From Pseudomonadota bacterium (GTDB lineage: Bacteria > Pseudomonadota > Alphaproteobacteria > Rhizobiales > Xanthobacteraceae), in NCBI GenBank assembly GCA_023387735.1, contig JAEWHP010000049.1:124001-188000 (forward strand): a DNA stretch of 64,000 nucleotides, given 5' to 3'. The position numbers and the translations under genes are program-made. The notes beneath the pieces are model-generated. The model was not told the DNA's origin, did not search any database, and saw only the letters and a list, made by a program, of their open reading frames with translations. Of this stretch, positions 52,507 through 62,270 are shown one piece after another. Positions within the stretch are counted from its first letter, which is position 1, and every line of letters begins with the position of its first letter.

Positions 52507-54336
52507 ATGAGCGACGTTAACACCGAAACCTCCAACACTCAGGGCTCCAGTACCCAGGGCGCCAAGAGCTTCAACGCCGAAGCCTTCGCCATGAACATCG
52601 CCAAGGCGATGGAGACGAGCGGTCAGGCGCTCGCGGCCTACCTCAAGCCGCGCGAGGCCGGCGAGGTGATGGACAAACCGCCCAGCGAAATCGGTGAAAT
52701 CGTCAAGACGTTCTCGCAGGTCGCCGAATACTGGCTCTCTGACAGCCAGCGCGCGGCCGACCTGCAGACCAGACTTGGCAAGGCCTATCTAGATCTCTGG
52801 GGTTCGGCGGCGCGCCGCATGGCCGGCGAGCAGGCAGCGCCGGCGATCGAGCCCTCGCCGCGCGACAAGCGCTTCAAGGATCCCGAGTGGAAAACCAACC
52901 AGTTCTTCGACTTCGTGCTGCAGCTCTATCTGCTCACCACGCAATGGGCTGAAACGCTGGTGAAGAACGCCGACGGCCTCGATCCGCATACGCGCAAGAA
53001 GGCCGAGTTCTACGTCCAGCAGATCTCCAACGCGATTTCGCCGTCGAATTTCGTCTTCACCAACCCGGAAGTGCTGCGCGAGACGCTGGCGTCGAATGGC
53101 GACAACCTCGTGCGCGGCATGAAGATGCTGGCCGAAGACATCGAGGCCGGCCACGGCACGCTGCGCATCCGCCAGTCCGACCCGTCGAACCTCGTCGTCG
53201 GCGTCAACATGGCGACGACACCCGGCAAGGTGATCTACCAGAACGACCTGATGCAGTTGATCCAGTACACGCCCAGCACGGAGACCGTGCTGCGCACGCC
53301 GCTCCTGATCGTGCCGCCGTGGATCAACAAGTTCTACATTCTCGATCTCAAGCCGGAAAAATCCTACATCAAGTGGTGCGTCGACCAGGGCATCACCGTG
53401 TTCGTGATCTCCTGGGTCAATCCGGACAAGGAACTCGGCAAGAAGACGTTCGACGACTATATGAAGGAAGGCCCACTCACCGCGATGGATATCATCGAGA
53501 AGGTGACGGGCGAGCTGAAGGTGCATACCGCCGGCTACTGCGTCGGCGGTACCCTGCTCGCCTCGACGCTGGCGTGGCTCGCCGAGAAGCGACGGCAGCG
53601 CGTGACATCAGCGACGTTCTTTGCGGCGCAGGTCGACTTCACCCATGCCGGCGATCTCTTGGTGTTCGTCGACGAAGACCAGATCTCGGCGCTCGAACGC
53701 GACATGAAGGCTGCCGGCGTGCTCGAAGGCAGCAGGATGGCCATGGCCTTCAACATGCTGCGCTCCAACGACCTGATCTGGTCCTATGTCGTCAGCAACT
53801 ATTTGAAGGGACAGCCGCCCTCCTCGTTCGACCTGCTGCACTGGAATTCCGACGCCACACGGATGCCGGCGGCGAACCATTCCTATTATCTGCGCAACTG
53901 CTATCTGGAGAACCGGCTGACTGGCGGCAGCATGGTGCTGGACAACACGCTGCTCGACCTCTCGAAGGTCAAGGTGCCCGTCTACAATCTGGCGACGCGC
54001 GAGGATCACATCGCTCCGGCGGATTCGGTACTCTACGGCTCGCAGTTCTTCGGCGGTCCGGTGAAATACGTGCTGTCGGGTTCCGGTCACATCGCCGGCG
54101 TGGTCAACCCGCCGGCGGCGGGCAAGTACCAGTACTGGACCAACGACAACATCAAGGACGTCACGCTCGCCGACTGGCTGAAGAACGCCACCGAGCACAA
54201 GGGTTCCTGGTGGCCCGACTGGCTGCAATGGCTGGAGCAGCTCGACTCCGAGCGCGTGCCCGCGCGCCCCGTCGGCACCGCGGAACTGCCGCCGATCGAG
54301 GATGCGCCCGGCAGCTACGTCAAGGTCCGCGCATAG
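52507..54336 (+). CDS. phaC: Class I poly(3-hydroxyalkanoate) synthase
   Basis: PhaC polymerises 3-hydroxyacyl-CoA into carbon-storage granules. The 609-residue protein has an N-terminal PhaC domain (FVFTNPEVLRETLASNGDNL), an alpha/beta hydrolase core with the lipase-like box GYCVGG (nucleophile near Cys345), Asp in REDHIAP and His in SGSGHIAG. WWPDWLQWLEQ near the C-terminus is typical. The ATG at 52507 gives the family N-terminus. No phasin or phaR gene is adjacent. Confidence 0.94.
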   Translation: MSDVNTETSNTQGSSTQGAKSFNAEAFAMNIAKAMETSGQALAAYLKPREAGEVMDKPPSEIGEIVKTFSQVAEYWLSDSQRAADLQTRLGKAYLDLWGSAARRMAGEQAAPAIEPSPRDKRFKDPEWKTNQFFDFVLQLYLLTTQWAETLVKNADGLDPHTRKKAEFYVQQISNAISPSNFVFTNPEVLRETLASNGDNLVRGMKMLAEDIEAGHGTLRIRQSDPSNLVVGVNMATTPGKVIYQNDLMQLIQYTPSTETVLRTPLLIVPPWINKFYILDLKPEKSYIKWCVDQGITVFVISWVNPDKELGKKTFDDYMKEGPLTAMDIIEKVTGELKVHTAGYCVGGTLLASTLAWLAEKRRQRVTSATFFAAQVDFTHAGDLLVFVDEDQISALERDMKAAGVLEGSRMAMAFNMLRSNDLIWSYVVSNYLKGQPPSSFDLLHWNSDATRMPAANHSYYLRNCYLENRLTGGSMVLDNTLLDLSKVKVPVYNLATREDHIAPADSVLYGSQFFGGPVKYVLSGSGHIAGVVNPPAAGKYQYWTNDNIKDVTLADWLKNATEHKGSWWPDWLQWLEQLDSERVPARPVGTAELPPIEDAPGSYVKVRA

Positions 54337-54406
54337 CGCCGACTCGTGTTGTCCGGTATGATCAGCCATCCCGTGCCGGGAATCGAGATCGTTTGAGGGG
54401 GAACCG

Positions 54407-54805
54407 ATGACACGCGAATTGTTCTGGCTGACGCTGACCGTGATTCTGACCGGGCTGCTCTGGGTTCCCTACATCATCAATCGCTGTCAGGTGCGCGGCC
54501 TCTCCGGCGCCATGGCCAATCCCTCGCGCAACGACAAGCCGCAAGCCGAGTGGGCCAACCGCCTGATGTTCGCGCACGACAACGCGATCGAGAACCTGAT
54601 CATCTTCGCGCCGCTGGTGCTGATCCTCAACGACCTCGACTATTCCACCAAATGGACCGTGATGGCCTGCGCCGTATATTTCTGGTCCCGCGTCGCCCAC
54701 CTGATCGTCTACACGCTGGGCCTGCCGGTGTTCCGCACGCTGGCCTTCACGGTGGGCTTCCTGGCGCAGGCCGTGCTGGCGCTGGCGATCTTCGGGCTGG
54801 TGTGA
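54407..54805 (+). CDS. MAPEG-family membrane protein
   Basis: The 132-residue protein has four hydrophobic segments and the family motifs RANRLMFAHDN-like ANRLMFAHDNAIENL and FWSRVAHLIVYTLGLPVFRT. MAPEG proteins are trimeric membrane enzymes related to glutathione transferases and eicosanoid enzymes. The bacterial substrate is unknown. GGGGG lies 7 bases before the ATG. Confidence 0.9.
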   Translation: MTRELFWLTLTVILTGLLWVPYIINRCQVRGLSGAMANPSRNDKPQAEWANRLMFAHDNAIENLIIFAPLVLILNDLDYSTKWTVMACAVYFWSRVAHLIVYTLGLPVFRTLAFTVGFLAQAVLALAIFGLV

Positions 54806-54814
54806 GGGCGTAGC

Positions 54815-55408
54815 TCAGCCGGCCTTGCGCGCGACGACGAACAGCATCGGCGCAATCTTGTCGTCGAACCCTTTGACTTCGCCGCTCTCAATCTCCAGCG
54901 TGCTCCACTTGCCCGCCTCGGCATAGGTGGTGCGCAGCCAGTCCGGCGATGGATAATTGTAGTAGCGGTTGAGCGTATCGCGGCCGTCGGCGTCGCCGGT
55001 CTTGTAGCTGGCGAAGAACGCGCCCGACGGTTTGAGTGCGCGCCAGATCAGCCGCAGGATGCCCGCGAGTTCATTGCGGGGAACATGGAGCAGGCAGGCG
55101 TTGGCCCAGACAGCGTCATAGGCTTCGACTTCATTGAGGTCATGAAACAGGAGCGTCTCGACGGTGCGGCCGAGGCGCTTTGCTGCGACGGCAGCCATTT
55201 CCGGCGAGCCATCGGTCGCGTGAACGTCAAATCCTCGCGCCAGCATTTCCGCGGTGTCGCCGCCGGCGCCGCACCCGAGTTCGAGGATGCGAGCGCCCGG
55301 CGGGAGCAGCGCCAGGAACGCCGTCAGCCGCGCCTGGCGCGAGGTGATCTCGCGCCCGGCGTAGGCTTCGGCATTGCCGCGGTAGAATTGCAGTGTCTGT
55401 TCGTCCAC
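54815..55408 (-). CDS. Class I SAM-dependent methyltransferase
   Basis: The 197-residue methyltransferase has the SAM-binding ILELGCGAGGDTAEML, motif II ATDGSPEM and a LLHVPRNELAGILRLIWRA segment as in Methyltransf_11/25 proteins. Its acceptor cannot be told from the sequence. It is followed by argC on the same strand, with 27 bp between the genes. Confidence 0.91.
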   Translation of the reverse strand: MDEQTLQFYRGNAEAYAGREITSRQARLTAFLALLPPGARILELGCGAGGDTAEMLARGFDVHATDGSPEMAAVAAKRLGRTVETLLFHDLNEVEAYDAVWANACLLHVPRNELAGILRLIWRALKPSGAFFASYKTGDADGRDTLNRYYNYPSPDWLRTTYAEAGKWSTLEIESGEVKGFDDKIAPMLFVVARKAG

Positions 55409-55435
55409 GGCGCGCCTCCGGAAATCGCCGAGCGA

Positions 55436-56416
55436 CTACTTGTCAGCCAGGCCCAGCATCAGCCGCATGTTCTGCACTGCCGCGCCGGACGCACCTTTGC
55501 CGAGATTGTCGAGCCGCGCGACCAGCACCGCCTGCCGATGTTTTTCGCTGGCAAAGACGTAAAGTTCGAGCTTGTTGGTCTCGTTGAGCGCCTCCGGCTC
55601 GATCCGCCCGCCCTTGGTCGCCGCGTTCTCGAGCGGCATCACCGAGACGTATTTGCTTCCCGAATAGCGCTTCTCCAGCGCGGCGTGCAGGTCGGCTCCA
55701 CTTGGCTTGCCGGTCAGCGTGTCGAGATGCAGCGGCACCGAGACCAGCATGCCTTGCCGATAATTTCCGACCGACGGCACGAAGATCGGCCGCCGCGTCA
55801 ATTTTGAGTAAAGCTGCGTCTCCGGCAGGTGCTTGTGCTCGAAGCCGAGGCCATACAGTTCGAAGGACGGCGCGCTGCCATCCTCGAAACTCGCGATCAT
55901 TGTCTTGCCGCCACCCGAATAACCGCTCACCGCGTTGATGGTGACAGGATAGTCCGGAGGCAACAGGCCGGCATCGACGAGCGGCCGCAACAGCGCAATG
56001 CCGCCGGTCGGATAGCAGCCGGGATTGGAGACTTTCTTCGCGGCGCGAATCTTGTCGGCCTGGTCGGGCGCCAGTTCCGGAAACCCGTAGGTCCAGTCGC
56101 TAGCGACCCGGAACGCTGTCGACGCGTCGAGCACCTTCGGCCCCGAAGCGCCCATGCTGTCGATCAGGGCGACGGTTTCCTTGGCGGCATCATCAGGCAG
56201 GCAGAGGATGACGAGGTCGACCTCGCTCAGGAGCGCCCGCTTCGCGGCAGGATCCTTGCGCTTGTCGTCGGCAATGCTCTTCACGACGACGTCGTTCTGC
56301 AGCTTCAGGCGCTCGGCAATGCCGAGACCCGTCGTTCCGGACGCGCCGTCGACGAACACGGCGGGTTTTGCCGCAGCGTCCACGGTCTTCGGCTGATGGC
56401 TGTCGGTGAGGGTCAT
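55436..56416 (-). CDS. argC: N-acetyl-gamma-glutamyl-phosphate reductase
   Basis: ArgC reduces N-acetylglutamyl phosphate to the semialdehyde in arginine synthesis. The 326-residue length fits the short type 2 form. The NADP-binding FVDGASGTTGLGIAE, the catalytic Cys in VSNPGCYPTGG and HKHLPETQLYSKL are visible. It overlaps the PaiB gene by four bases (ATGA), an unusual partner for argC. Confidence 0.94.
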   Translation of the reverse strand: MTLTDSHQPKTVDAAAKPAVFVDGASGTTGLGIAERLKLQNDVVVKSIADDKRKDPAAKRALLSEVDLVILCLPDDAAKETVALIDSMGASGPKVLDASTAFRVASDWTYGFPELAPDQADKIRAAKKVSNPGCYPTGGIALLRPLVDAGLLPPDYPVTINAVSGYSGGGKTMIASFEDGSAPSFELYGLGFEHKHLPETQLYSKLTRRPIFVPSVGNYRQGMLVSVPLHLDTLTGKPSGADLHAALEKRYSGSKYVSVMPLENAATKGGRIEPEALNETNKLELYVFASEKHRQAVLVARLDNLGKGASGAAVQNMRLMLGLADK

Positions 56417-57081
56417 GGCGCGCTCCTTTCGAGTCGGTTGGTTTCGCTGGCGAAGGCTTGCGGCCGCGCCTCTTTCATCAAATGCGCGATATGCTTCGCG
56501 CCGGCTTCCGTCTGCGAGGCGAGCGATCCTGCAATCGCGACATAGTCGGGTTCGGATTTATGCTGGTTCAGCTTGAAGCTGCCTTCGACCTCTTCAACCG
56601 TCATCTCAAGACCCACGATTGCCTTCTTCATCGCTTCCAGCCGCCCGGCCGTCATCTTCGACGACAGCCATGGCTTCTTCGGCAGCAGCCTGCCCTCGAA
56701 CTTGGCGCTGAGCGCTTCGATCTGCTCGGCGAGTTCATTCTCGGACATCACCCGCACCGGGCCGGTCAGGTGGACGGCCTGATAGAGCCAGGTCGGCACC
56801 TGGTCCGGCGAAACGTACCAGTCGGGAGACACATAGGCATCCGCGCCGTTGACGGCCAGCAGCCAAGATGTCGTTCCATCTGCGAGCTTTACCAGCGGAT
56901 TGTGACGCGCGACATGAAACGCCGCGCGCGGCGTGCCGTCATTGGCCGAGGTCAGATAGAACGGCAGCGACGAGGCGACCGGCTTGTTGCCGTCCCACGC
57001 GCAGGCCAGGCCAAAGCCGCGCGCCTCCGCGAACGCGAGGCTCGCGGTGCGGTCAGACTTGAACGGTGGCGGCGTATACAT
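56413..57081 (-). CDS. FMN-binding PaiB-family protein
   Basis: The 222-residue protein begins MYTPPPFKSDRTASLAFAEA and has a split-barrel flavin-reductase fold, with AFHVARHNPLVKL and WYVSPDQVPTWLYQAVHLTG typical of PaiB. In Bacillus PaiB influences sporulation and protease gene expression; here a flavin-related redox role is likely. Its stop overlaps the argC start, so the two form an operon. Confidence 0.9.
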   Translation of the reverse strand: MYTPPPFKSDRTASLAFAEARGFGLACAWDGNKPVASSLPFYLTSANDGTPRAAFHVARHNPLVKLADGTTSWLLAVNGADAYVSPDWYVSPDQVPTWLYQAVHLTGPVRVMSENELAEQIEALSAKFEGRLLPKKPWLSSKMTAGRLEAMKKAIVGLEMTVEEVEGSFKLNQHKSEPDYVAIAGSLASQTEAGAKHIAHLMKEARPQAFASETNRLERSAP

Positions 57082-57299
57082 CTCGAACTCCTGCTTGACG
57101 TAGGAGCCGCCGTTTCAGACCGCGTTTCTTTGCAAGGGAAGAAGCCGCGGGACCCGATCCGGCGGCAGGGGCGACAATCTCAGACGCAGACGTCCGCCCT
57201 GACCGCGATGATGCGGCGGCGGCGAGCGATGAACATGGTCGAAGCGTTAGTCATGGGCGCGGCTATAAGGCCGCGCCCCTCTGGCGTCAAGTTCTAGCT

Positions 57300-57379
57300 G
57301 TCATTCCGGGATGGTCCGAAGGACCAGACCCGGAATCTCGAGATTCCGGGTTCGATGCTGCGCATCGCCCCGGAATGAC
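57300..57379. repeat. Intergenic palindromic repeat, copy C
   Basis: This is the most regular copy: GTCATTCCGGG and CCCCGGAATGAC frame GGTCCGAAGGACC and an inner CCGGAATCTCGAGATTCCGG dyad. It lacks the extra palindrome of copy A. It lies between the MBL-fold gene and the argC-paiB operon. Confidence 0.78.
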
Positions 57380-57385
57380 ATGTTG

Positions 57386-58375
57386 TCAGATCACCGGATT
57401 CCAATGCGCCGGGATCAGCCGGTAACCATTGCCGTCCTTTTCGACGAAGCCCTGGGCCGGGAACGGATAGTGGAAGCCCTGCACCCGCATCTTGTCGGCA
57501 ACCAGCATGTCGTAGACCCGGCGGCGGGTCTTTTCCGCCAGCGCCGGATCCTGGTCGAACATCAGGTGCCAGCCGGGATTGGTGACGAACAGTGCCGGAT
57601 GGTTGGTGACGTCGGACTGGATGAAGACCTTGTCGGAACCCGACGAGAGAACATAGGAGGTGTGGCCCGGCGTGTGGCCGATCGTCTCCACCGCCAGCAG
57701 TCCCGGCGCGACTTCCTTGCCCCATTCATAGGGCGTCGCCTTCTTGTTCAGCCCTGCTTCGAAGACGCGACGGGCGTTCTTGAACACGGTCTGCATCCGG
57801 CCCTCGGGCGCGCGGCTCATCTCGCCGTCGTCCATGAAGTACTTCCATTCCGCGGCGGGGACGAGCACTTCGGCGTTGGGGAATGCGAGGGTGTTCTCGG
57901 CGGTCAGAAGCCCGTTGATGTGATCGCCATGGAAGTGCGAAATCACCACCATGTCGACCGCCTTCGGATCGATGCCCGCGGCCACCATGTTGGCAACGAA
58001 CTGGCCGACATTGCCCTTGCTGGAAGCGAACGCGGCGGCGCCGTTGCCGGTGTCGACCACGACCAGCTTGCCCCCGGTGTTGATCACCAAAGGCGCGAAC
58101 TGGATCGACATCCTGTCCTTCGGCATGAAGGCCTTTTCCAGCGCCGCGTTGACTTCGTCCTTTTTCGCGTTGAGCACGAACGTATCGGGCAGCGCGAAGT
58201 TGTTGACGCCGTCAGAGATGGCCGTCACCTGGGCGTCGCCGACCTTGTACCGATAGAAACTCGGCGCCTGCTTCTCCGCCACCGGCGCGGCAGCCCTGGC
58301 GGGCGCATGGGTCAGGAGCGGTGAAGCGGCCAGCGCAGCAGCGCCGGCGAGTGCGTGACGTCGTGACAATTCCAT
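57386..58375 (-). CDS. Exported MBL-fold metallo-hydrolase
   Basis: The 329-residue protein has a Tat-like signal (SRRHALAGAAALAASPLL) and a metallo-beta-lactamase fold with VISHFHGDHINGLL, ETIGHTPGHTSYV and QSDVTNHPALF supplying the zinc ligands. Export plus MBL fold suggests a periplasmic hydrolase, for example a lactonase or alkylsulfatase relative; the substrate is unknown. Confidence 0.9.
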   Translation of the reverse strand: MELSRRHALAGAAALAASPLLTHAPARAAAPVAEKQAPSFYRYKVGDAQVTAISDGVNNFALPDTFVLNAKKDEVNAALEKAFMPKDRMSIQFAPLVINTGGKLVVVDTGNGAAAFASSKGNVGQFVANMVAAGIDPKAVDMVVISHFHGDHINGLLTAENTLAFPNAEVLVPAAEWKYFMDDGEMSRAPEGRMQTVFKNARRVFEAGLNKKATPYEWGKEVAPGLLAVETIGHTPGHTSYVLSSGSDKVFIQSDVTNHPALFVTNPGWHLMFDQDPALAEKTRRRVYDMLVADKMRVQGFHYPFPAQGFVEKDGNGYRLIPAHWNPVI

Positions 58376-58576
58376 TAGATGATCTCCGAGTGGGACGATG
58401 CGTGTGGCGGCAGGAATCTCCTGCCTTTTTAGTGTGCCGTTGGTCAGGCTACCGCTGATTCCACCGTCGTTTTACGGTGGCGCGACGACGGTAGCGCGAC
58501 GCCGGGGCGAAAGACGTTTAGTCCGTTGATTGTATCCACCGAGCTAACACCCTCGCTACCGGCTTATTCCGGCCCG

Positions 58577-59107
58577 CTACACCGACCGCCACAGCCATTC
58601 GGCGATCTTCGCCATCACGTCGCCGGACAGCAGCAGGACGCCCGACCAGACCAGCGCCGAGACGAAGTTTGCGATCTGGAATGGCCAGTACGACATTTCG
58701 AAAATGCCGGCGGCGAGCGGCACCGAGGCGCGCAAGGGTCCGAAGAAGCGGCCGATGAAAATCGAGGGCACGCCCCATTTCTGCACGAAGGCTTCGCCGC
58801 GCGGCAGGATTTCCGGATAGCGTGACAGCGGCCACATCTCGGCGACGTGTTCCTTGAATTTGTAGCCGAACCAGTAGGAGACCCAATCGCCCAGCGCCGC
58901 GCCGAAGCCGCCGGCCAGCCAGACCGGCCAGAAATTGATTCCGCTGACGCCGACCAGCGCGCCGATGGCGACCAGCGCGCCCCAGGCCGGCACAAGCAGC
59001 GAGATGAAGGCGAGCGATTCGCAAAACGCCAGCACGAACACGATCGGAGCGGCCCAGACCTGATTGTCGCGCACGAAATCAGCCAGGGCGCGCACGTAGT
59101 CTTCCAT
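58577..59107 (-). CDS. DedA-family membrane protein
   Basis: The 176-residue protein has four to five hydrophobic segments and the DedA motif GRFFGPLRASVPLAAG, plus FCESLAFISLLVPAWGALVA. DedA proteins are linked to lipid scrambling and flux of undecaprenyl phosphate. The ATG at 59107 is chosen over longer forms because GGAGG precedes it and the family starts there. Confidence 0.89.
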   Translation of the reverse strand: MEDYVRALADFVRDNQVWAAPIVFVLAFCESLAFISLLVPAWGALVAIGALVGVSGINFWPVWLAGGFGAALGDWVSYWFGYKFKEHVAEMWPLSRYPEILPRGEAFVQKWGVPSIFIGRFFGPLRASVPLAAGIFEMSYWPFQIANFVSALVWSGVLLLSGDVMAKIAEWLWRSV

Positions 59108-59303
59108 GTCCTGAAACGCCTCCGCCCCGTTTCCGCCGACGAACCTTTTGAGGGTTCCGTGCCCTGCGAAGACGTACGCCAGCCAATTGCGTGACTTCAA
59201 GTCACAATGCCGGGCACCGGGCGTGATCGCCGCTGATTCCCACCGCTATGAGGCGCACTGCCGCGGGCCACCGGCCGGATGGCAAGGACCTCCGGACGGG
59301 AAC

Positions 59304-59753
59304 TCAGCTCTGGGGAGGCGGCGGCCGCCTTGGCGGGCGCGGCTTCGCCGGACGCGCCGATGCGGGAGTCGCCGGTTGCAGGGTAACGATGACAGGATTT
59401 GGCTTGTGATCCAGCGCAGCACCGGTAGCCGCATCGACCCCCATGCCGATCAGGCCGCCAGCCAGAATATTGCCGGCGAAGCCCGCCGCGCCCGTGCCCG
59501 GAATTTCCTTGGTGAGGGGGATAATCTGCGGCTCATATCCCTCCTTTGTAACGGTCACCGTGATGTCGGCGCTACGCTTGGCCACGACCACGCACGGCGT
59601 GACGCACGTGGTCGGAGCGTCGAGCCCCGATACGTCGGCGGTGGCGCCGGAAGGCGTGCTCGCAATTGAAATATTCTCAGTCGTTCCGCGCGTCACCGAC
59701 GCGCAGCCAACACACGGCGCCGCGAGCGCGGCGACCAGCAACAACCTGATCAT
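59304..59753 (-). CDS. PEGA-domain-like lipoprotein, 149 residues
   Basis: A lipobox-like LAAPCVGC follows a short basic and hydrophobic start. The mature part has SIASTPSGATADVSG and ITVTVTKEGYEPQ, the pattern of PEGA-type surface domains, then a Gly-rich hydrophobic segment and a Pro/Arg-rich tail. It is probably an outer-membrane-anchored protein of unknown role. Confidence 0.66.
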   Translation of the reverse strand: MIRLLLVAALAAPCVGCASVTRGTTENISIASTPSGATADVSGLDAPTTCVTPCVVVAKRSADITVTVTKEGYEPQIIPLTKEIPGTGAAGFAGNILAGGLIGMGVDAATGAALDHKPNPVIVTLQPATPASARPAKPRPPRRPPPPQS

Positions 59754-59984
59754 TGGATAATCCCCCAACCCCACCGCGACCTTCACGCAACCTGCGGCTG
59801 AAAGCAAGCGGGTAGTGCCGGCCAGCGGCACATCTTGCTAACCGAACGCATTCCGCCTATTGGCCGGCACTCCTTCCGGCAAGTGCCCTGCCGCGGCCGC
59901 GGCGGTCACTTTTTCAGCCCATCCGTGGCATAGTCACAGGAACCGATTCGCTGCCGCGCTTTAGCGCGCAACATCTGAAGAGCC

Positions 59985-62036
59985 ATGTCCAAATCATTGA
60001 AATCAGCCGCAAAAGCCAAATCGCCCAGTGACCTGTTCGGGGAACCGAAGGGCCGTGCGCCCGCCAAGGCTGCCCCCCGCGCCGGCAACGCCGAGGCCGG
60101 CTACACCGCGGCCGATATCGAGGTGCTCGAAGGGCTCGAGCCGGTCCGCCGCCGCCCCGGCATGTACATCGGCGGCACCGACGAGAAGGCGCTGCACCAC
60201 CTGTTCGCTGAAGTCATCGACAATGCCATGGACGAGGCGCTGGCGGGACACGCCACCTTCATCGAGGTCGAACTGACCGCCGACGGTTTCCTCACCGTCA
60301 CCGACAACGGCCGCGGCATCCCGGTCGATCCGCATCCGAAGTTTCCGAAGAAGTCCGCGCTCGAAGTCATCATGTGCACGCTGCATTCAGGAGGCAAGTT
60401 CGACTCCAAGGTCTACGAGACCTCGGGCGGTCTGCACGGCGTCGGCGTGTCCGTTGTCAACGCGCTGTCCTCGCGTCTCGAGGTGGAGGTCGCGCGCAGC
60501 CAGAAACTCTACCGGATGAGTTTCGAGCGCGGCCATCCCAAGGGCAAGCTCGAAGACCTCGGCAAGATCAACAACCGCCGCGGCACCCGCATCCGCTTCA
60601 AGCCGGACACCGATATCTTCGGCGCAAAAGCCGCTTTCAAGCCGCAGCGCCTGTTCAAGATGACGCGCTCGAAGGCCTATCTGTTCGGCGGCGTGGAAAT
60701 CCGCTGGCGCTGCGATCCCGAATTGCTGAAAGGCGTCGAGGACGTCCCCGCCGAGGACAGCTTCCATTTCCCGGGCGGCCTGAAGGACTATCTCGCCGCC
60801 GCCATTCACGCCGACACGCTGGTGCATCCGGATATCTTTTCCGGCAAGTCAGGCCGCAACGGCGCCCACGGCGCCTGCGAATGGGCTGTGGCGTGGACGG
60901 CGGATGCCGACGGCTTCCTCTCCTCGTACTGCAACACCGTGCCGACGCCCGACGGCGGCACCCATGAATCCGGCCTGCGCAGCGCGATGCTGCGCGGCCT
61001 GAAGGACCATGCCGAGCGCATCGGCCAGGGCAAGCGCGCCGCGCCGGTGACGTCGGAAGACGTCATGGTCGGTGCGGCGATCATGCTGTCGGTGTTCGTG
61101 CGCGAGCCGGAATTCCAGGGCCAGACCAAGGACCGGCTGGCGACCGCGGAAGCCCAGAAGATCGTCGAGCAGGCGATCAAGGATCCGTTCGACCACTGGC
61201 TGTCGGGCAATCCGCTGCAGGCCAACAAGCTGCTCGATTTCGTCATCGAGCGCGCCGACGAGCGGCTGCGCCGCCGCGCCGAGAAGGAGACGTCGCGCAA
61301 GACTGCGGTGAAGAAGCTCCGCCTCCCCGGCAAGCTCGCCGACTGCACCAATACCGCGACCGAAGGCTCCGAGCTTTTCATCGTCGAGGGCGACTCGGCC
61401 GGCGGCAGCGCCAAGCAGGCGCGCGACCGCAAGACCCAGGCCGTGCTGCCGTTGCGGGGCAAGATTCTCAACGTCGCATCCGCGGGACGGGACAAGCTGA
61501 CCGCCAACGCGCAGCTCTCCGACCTGATGCAAGCGATCGGCTGCGGGACGCTGGCGCATTACCGCGAGGAAGACCTGCGCTATTCCCGCATCATCATCAT
61601 GACTGACGCCGACGTCGACGGCGCGCACATCGCCTCGCTGCTGATCACGTTCTTCTACCGCCAGACGCCCCGGCTGATCGACGAGGGTCACCTCTATCTG
61701 GCCGTGCCGCCGCTATACAAGCTAACCCACGGTAGCAAATCGGTATACGCCCGCGACGACGTCCACAAGGAAGCGCTGCTGAAGAGCGAGTTCAACGCCA
61801 ACGCCAGGGTCGAGGTCAACCGGTTCAAAGGCCTGGGCGAGATGATGCCGGCCCAGCTCAAGGAGACCACCATGGACCCGGCCAAGCGCACGCTTTTGCG
61901 CGTGGTGCTGCTGGCCGACGACCGCGAGGGCACCGCCGATTCGGTCGAGCGGCTGATGGGAACCAAGGCCGAGGCCCGGTTCGCCTTTATCTCCGACAAG
62001 GCGGAATTCGCCAGCGACGACCTGCTCGACGTCTGA
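59985..62036 (+). CDS. parE: DNA topoisomerase IV subunit B
   Basis: ParE is the ATPase subunit of topoisomerase IV, which decatenates daughter chromosomes. The 683-residue protein has the GHKL motifs EVIDNAMDEA, TDNGRGIPVD and GGLHGVGVSVVNAL, and the TOPRIM motifs EGDSAGGSAKQARD, PLRGKILNV and TDADVDGAHI. The short N-terminal basic leader (KSLKSAAKAKSPSDLFG) is normal for alphaproteobacterial ParE. Confidence 0.97.
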   Translation: MSKSLKSAAKAKSPSDLFGEPKGRAPAKAAPRAGNAEAGYTAADIEVLEGLEPVRRRPGMYIGGTDEKALHHLFAEVIDNAMDEALAGHATFIEVELTADGFLTVTDNGRGIPVDPHPKFPKKSALEVIMCTLHSGGKFDSKVYETSGGLHGVGVSVVNALSSRLEVEVARSQKLYRMSFERGHPKGKLEDLGKINNRRGTRIRFKPDTDIFGAKAAFKPQRLFKMTRSKAYLFGGVEIRWRCDPELLKGVEDVPAEDSFHFPGGLKDYLAAAIHADTLVHPDIFSGKSGRNGAHGACEWAVAWTADADGFLSSYCNTVPTPDGGTHESGLRSAMLRGLKDHAERIGQGKRAAPVTSEDVMVGAAIMLSVFVREPEFQGQTKDRLATAEAQKIVEQAIKDPFDHWLSGNPLQANKLLDFVIERADERLRRRAEKETSRKTAVKKLRLPGKLADCTNTATEGSELFIVEGDSAGGSAKQARDRKTQAVLPLRGKILNVASAGRDKLTANAQLSDLMQAIGCGTLAHYREEDLRYSRIIIMTDADVDGAHIASLLITFFYRQTPRLIDEGHLYLAVPPLYKLTHGSKSVYARDDVHKEALLKSEFNANARVEVNRFKGLGEMMPAQLKETTMDPAKRTLLRVVLLADDREGTADSVERLMGTKAEARFAFISDKAEFASDDLLDV

Positions 62037-62270
62037 TTCCCCCGAAACGGGCAGCTTTCCGGCTGTTTCAGGCACCCCAGCCCTGTAAACGCCTGATTCT
62101 GCCCAATTTTCAGACCTTTCCGGGACTTTCGTTTTCAGGCGGGTGTGCTTCTCACGCAACAGCATTTTGAGCCGAACCGCGTATAGTCCTGACACTGGGT
62201 TTTGGGAATCGGTGCTCGCGCATTCGGTTAGAGCGATCAGATAGACGCTTTAAACTAAGGGAATTGGGAC

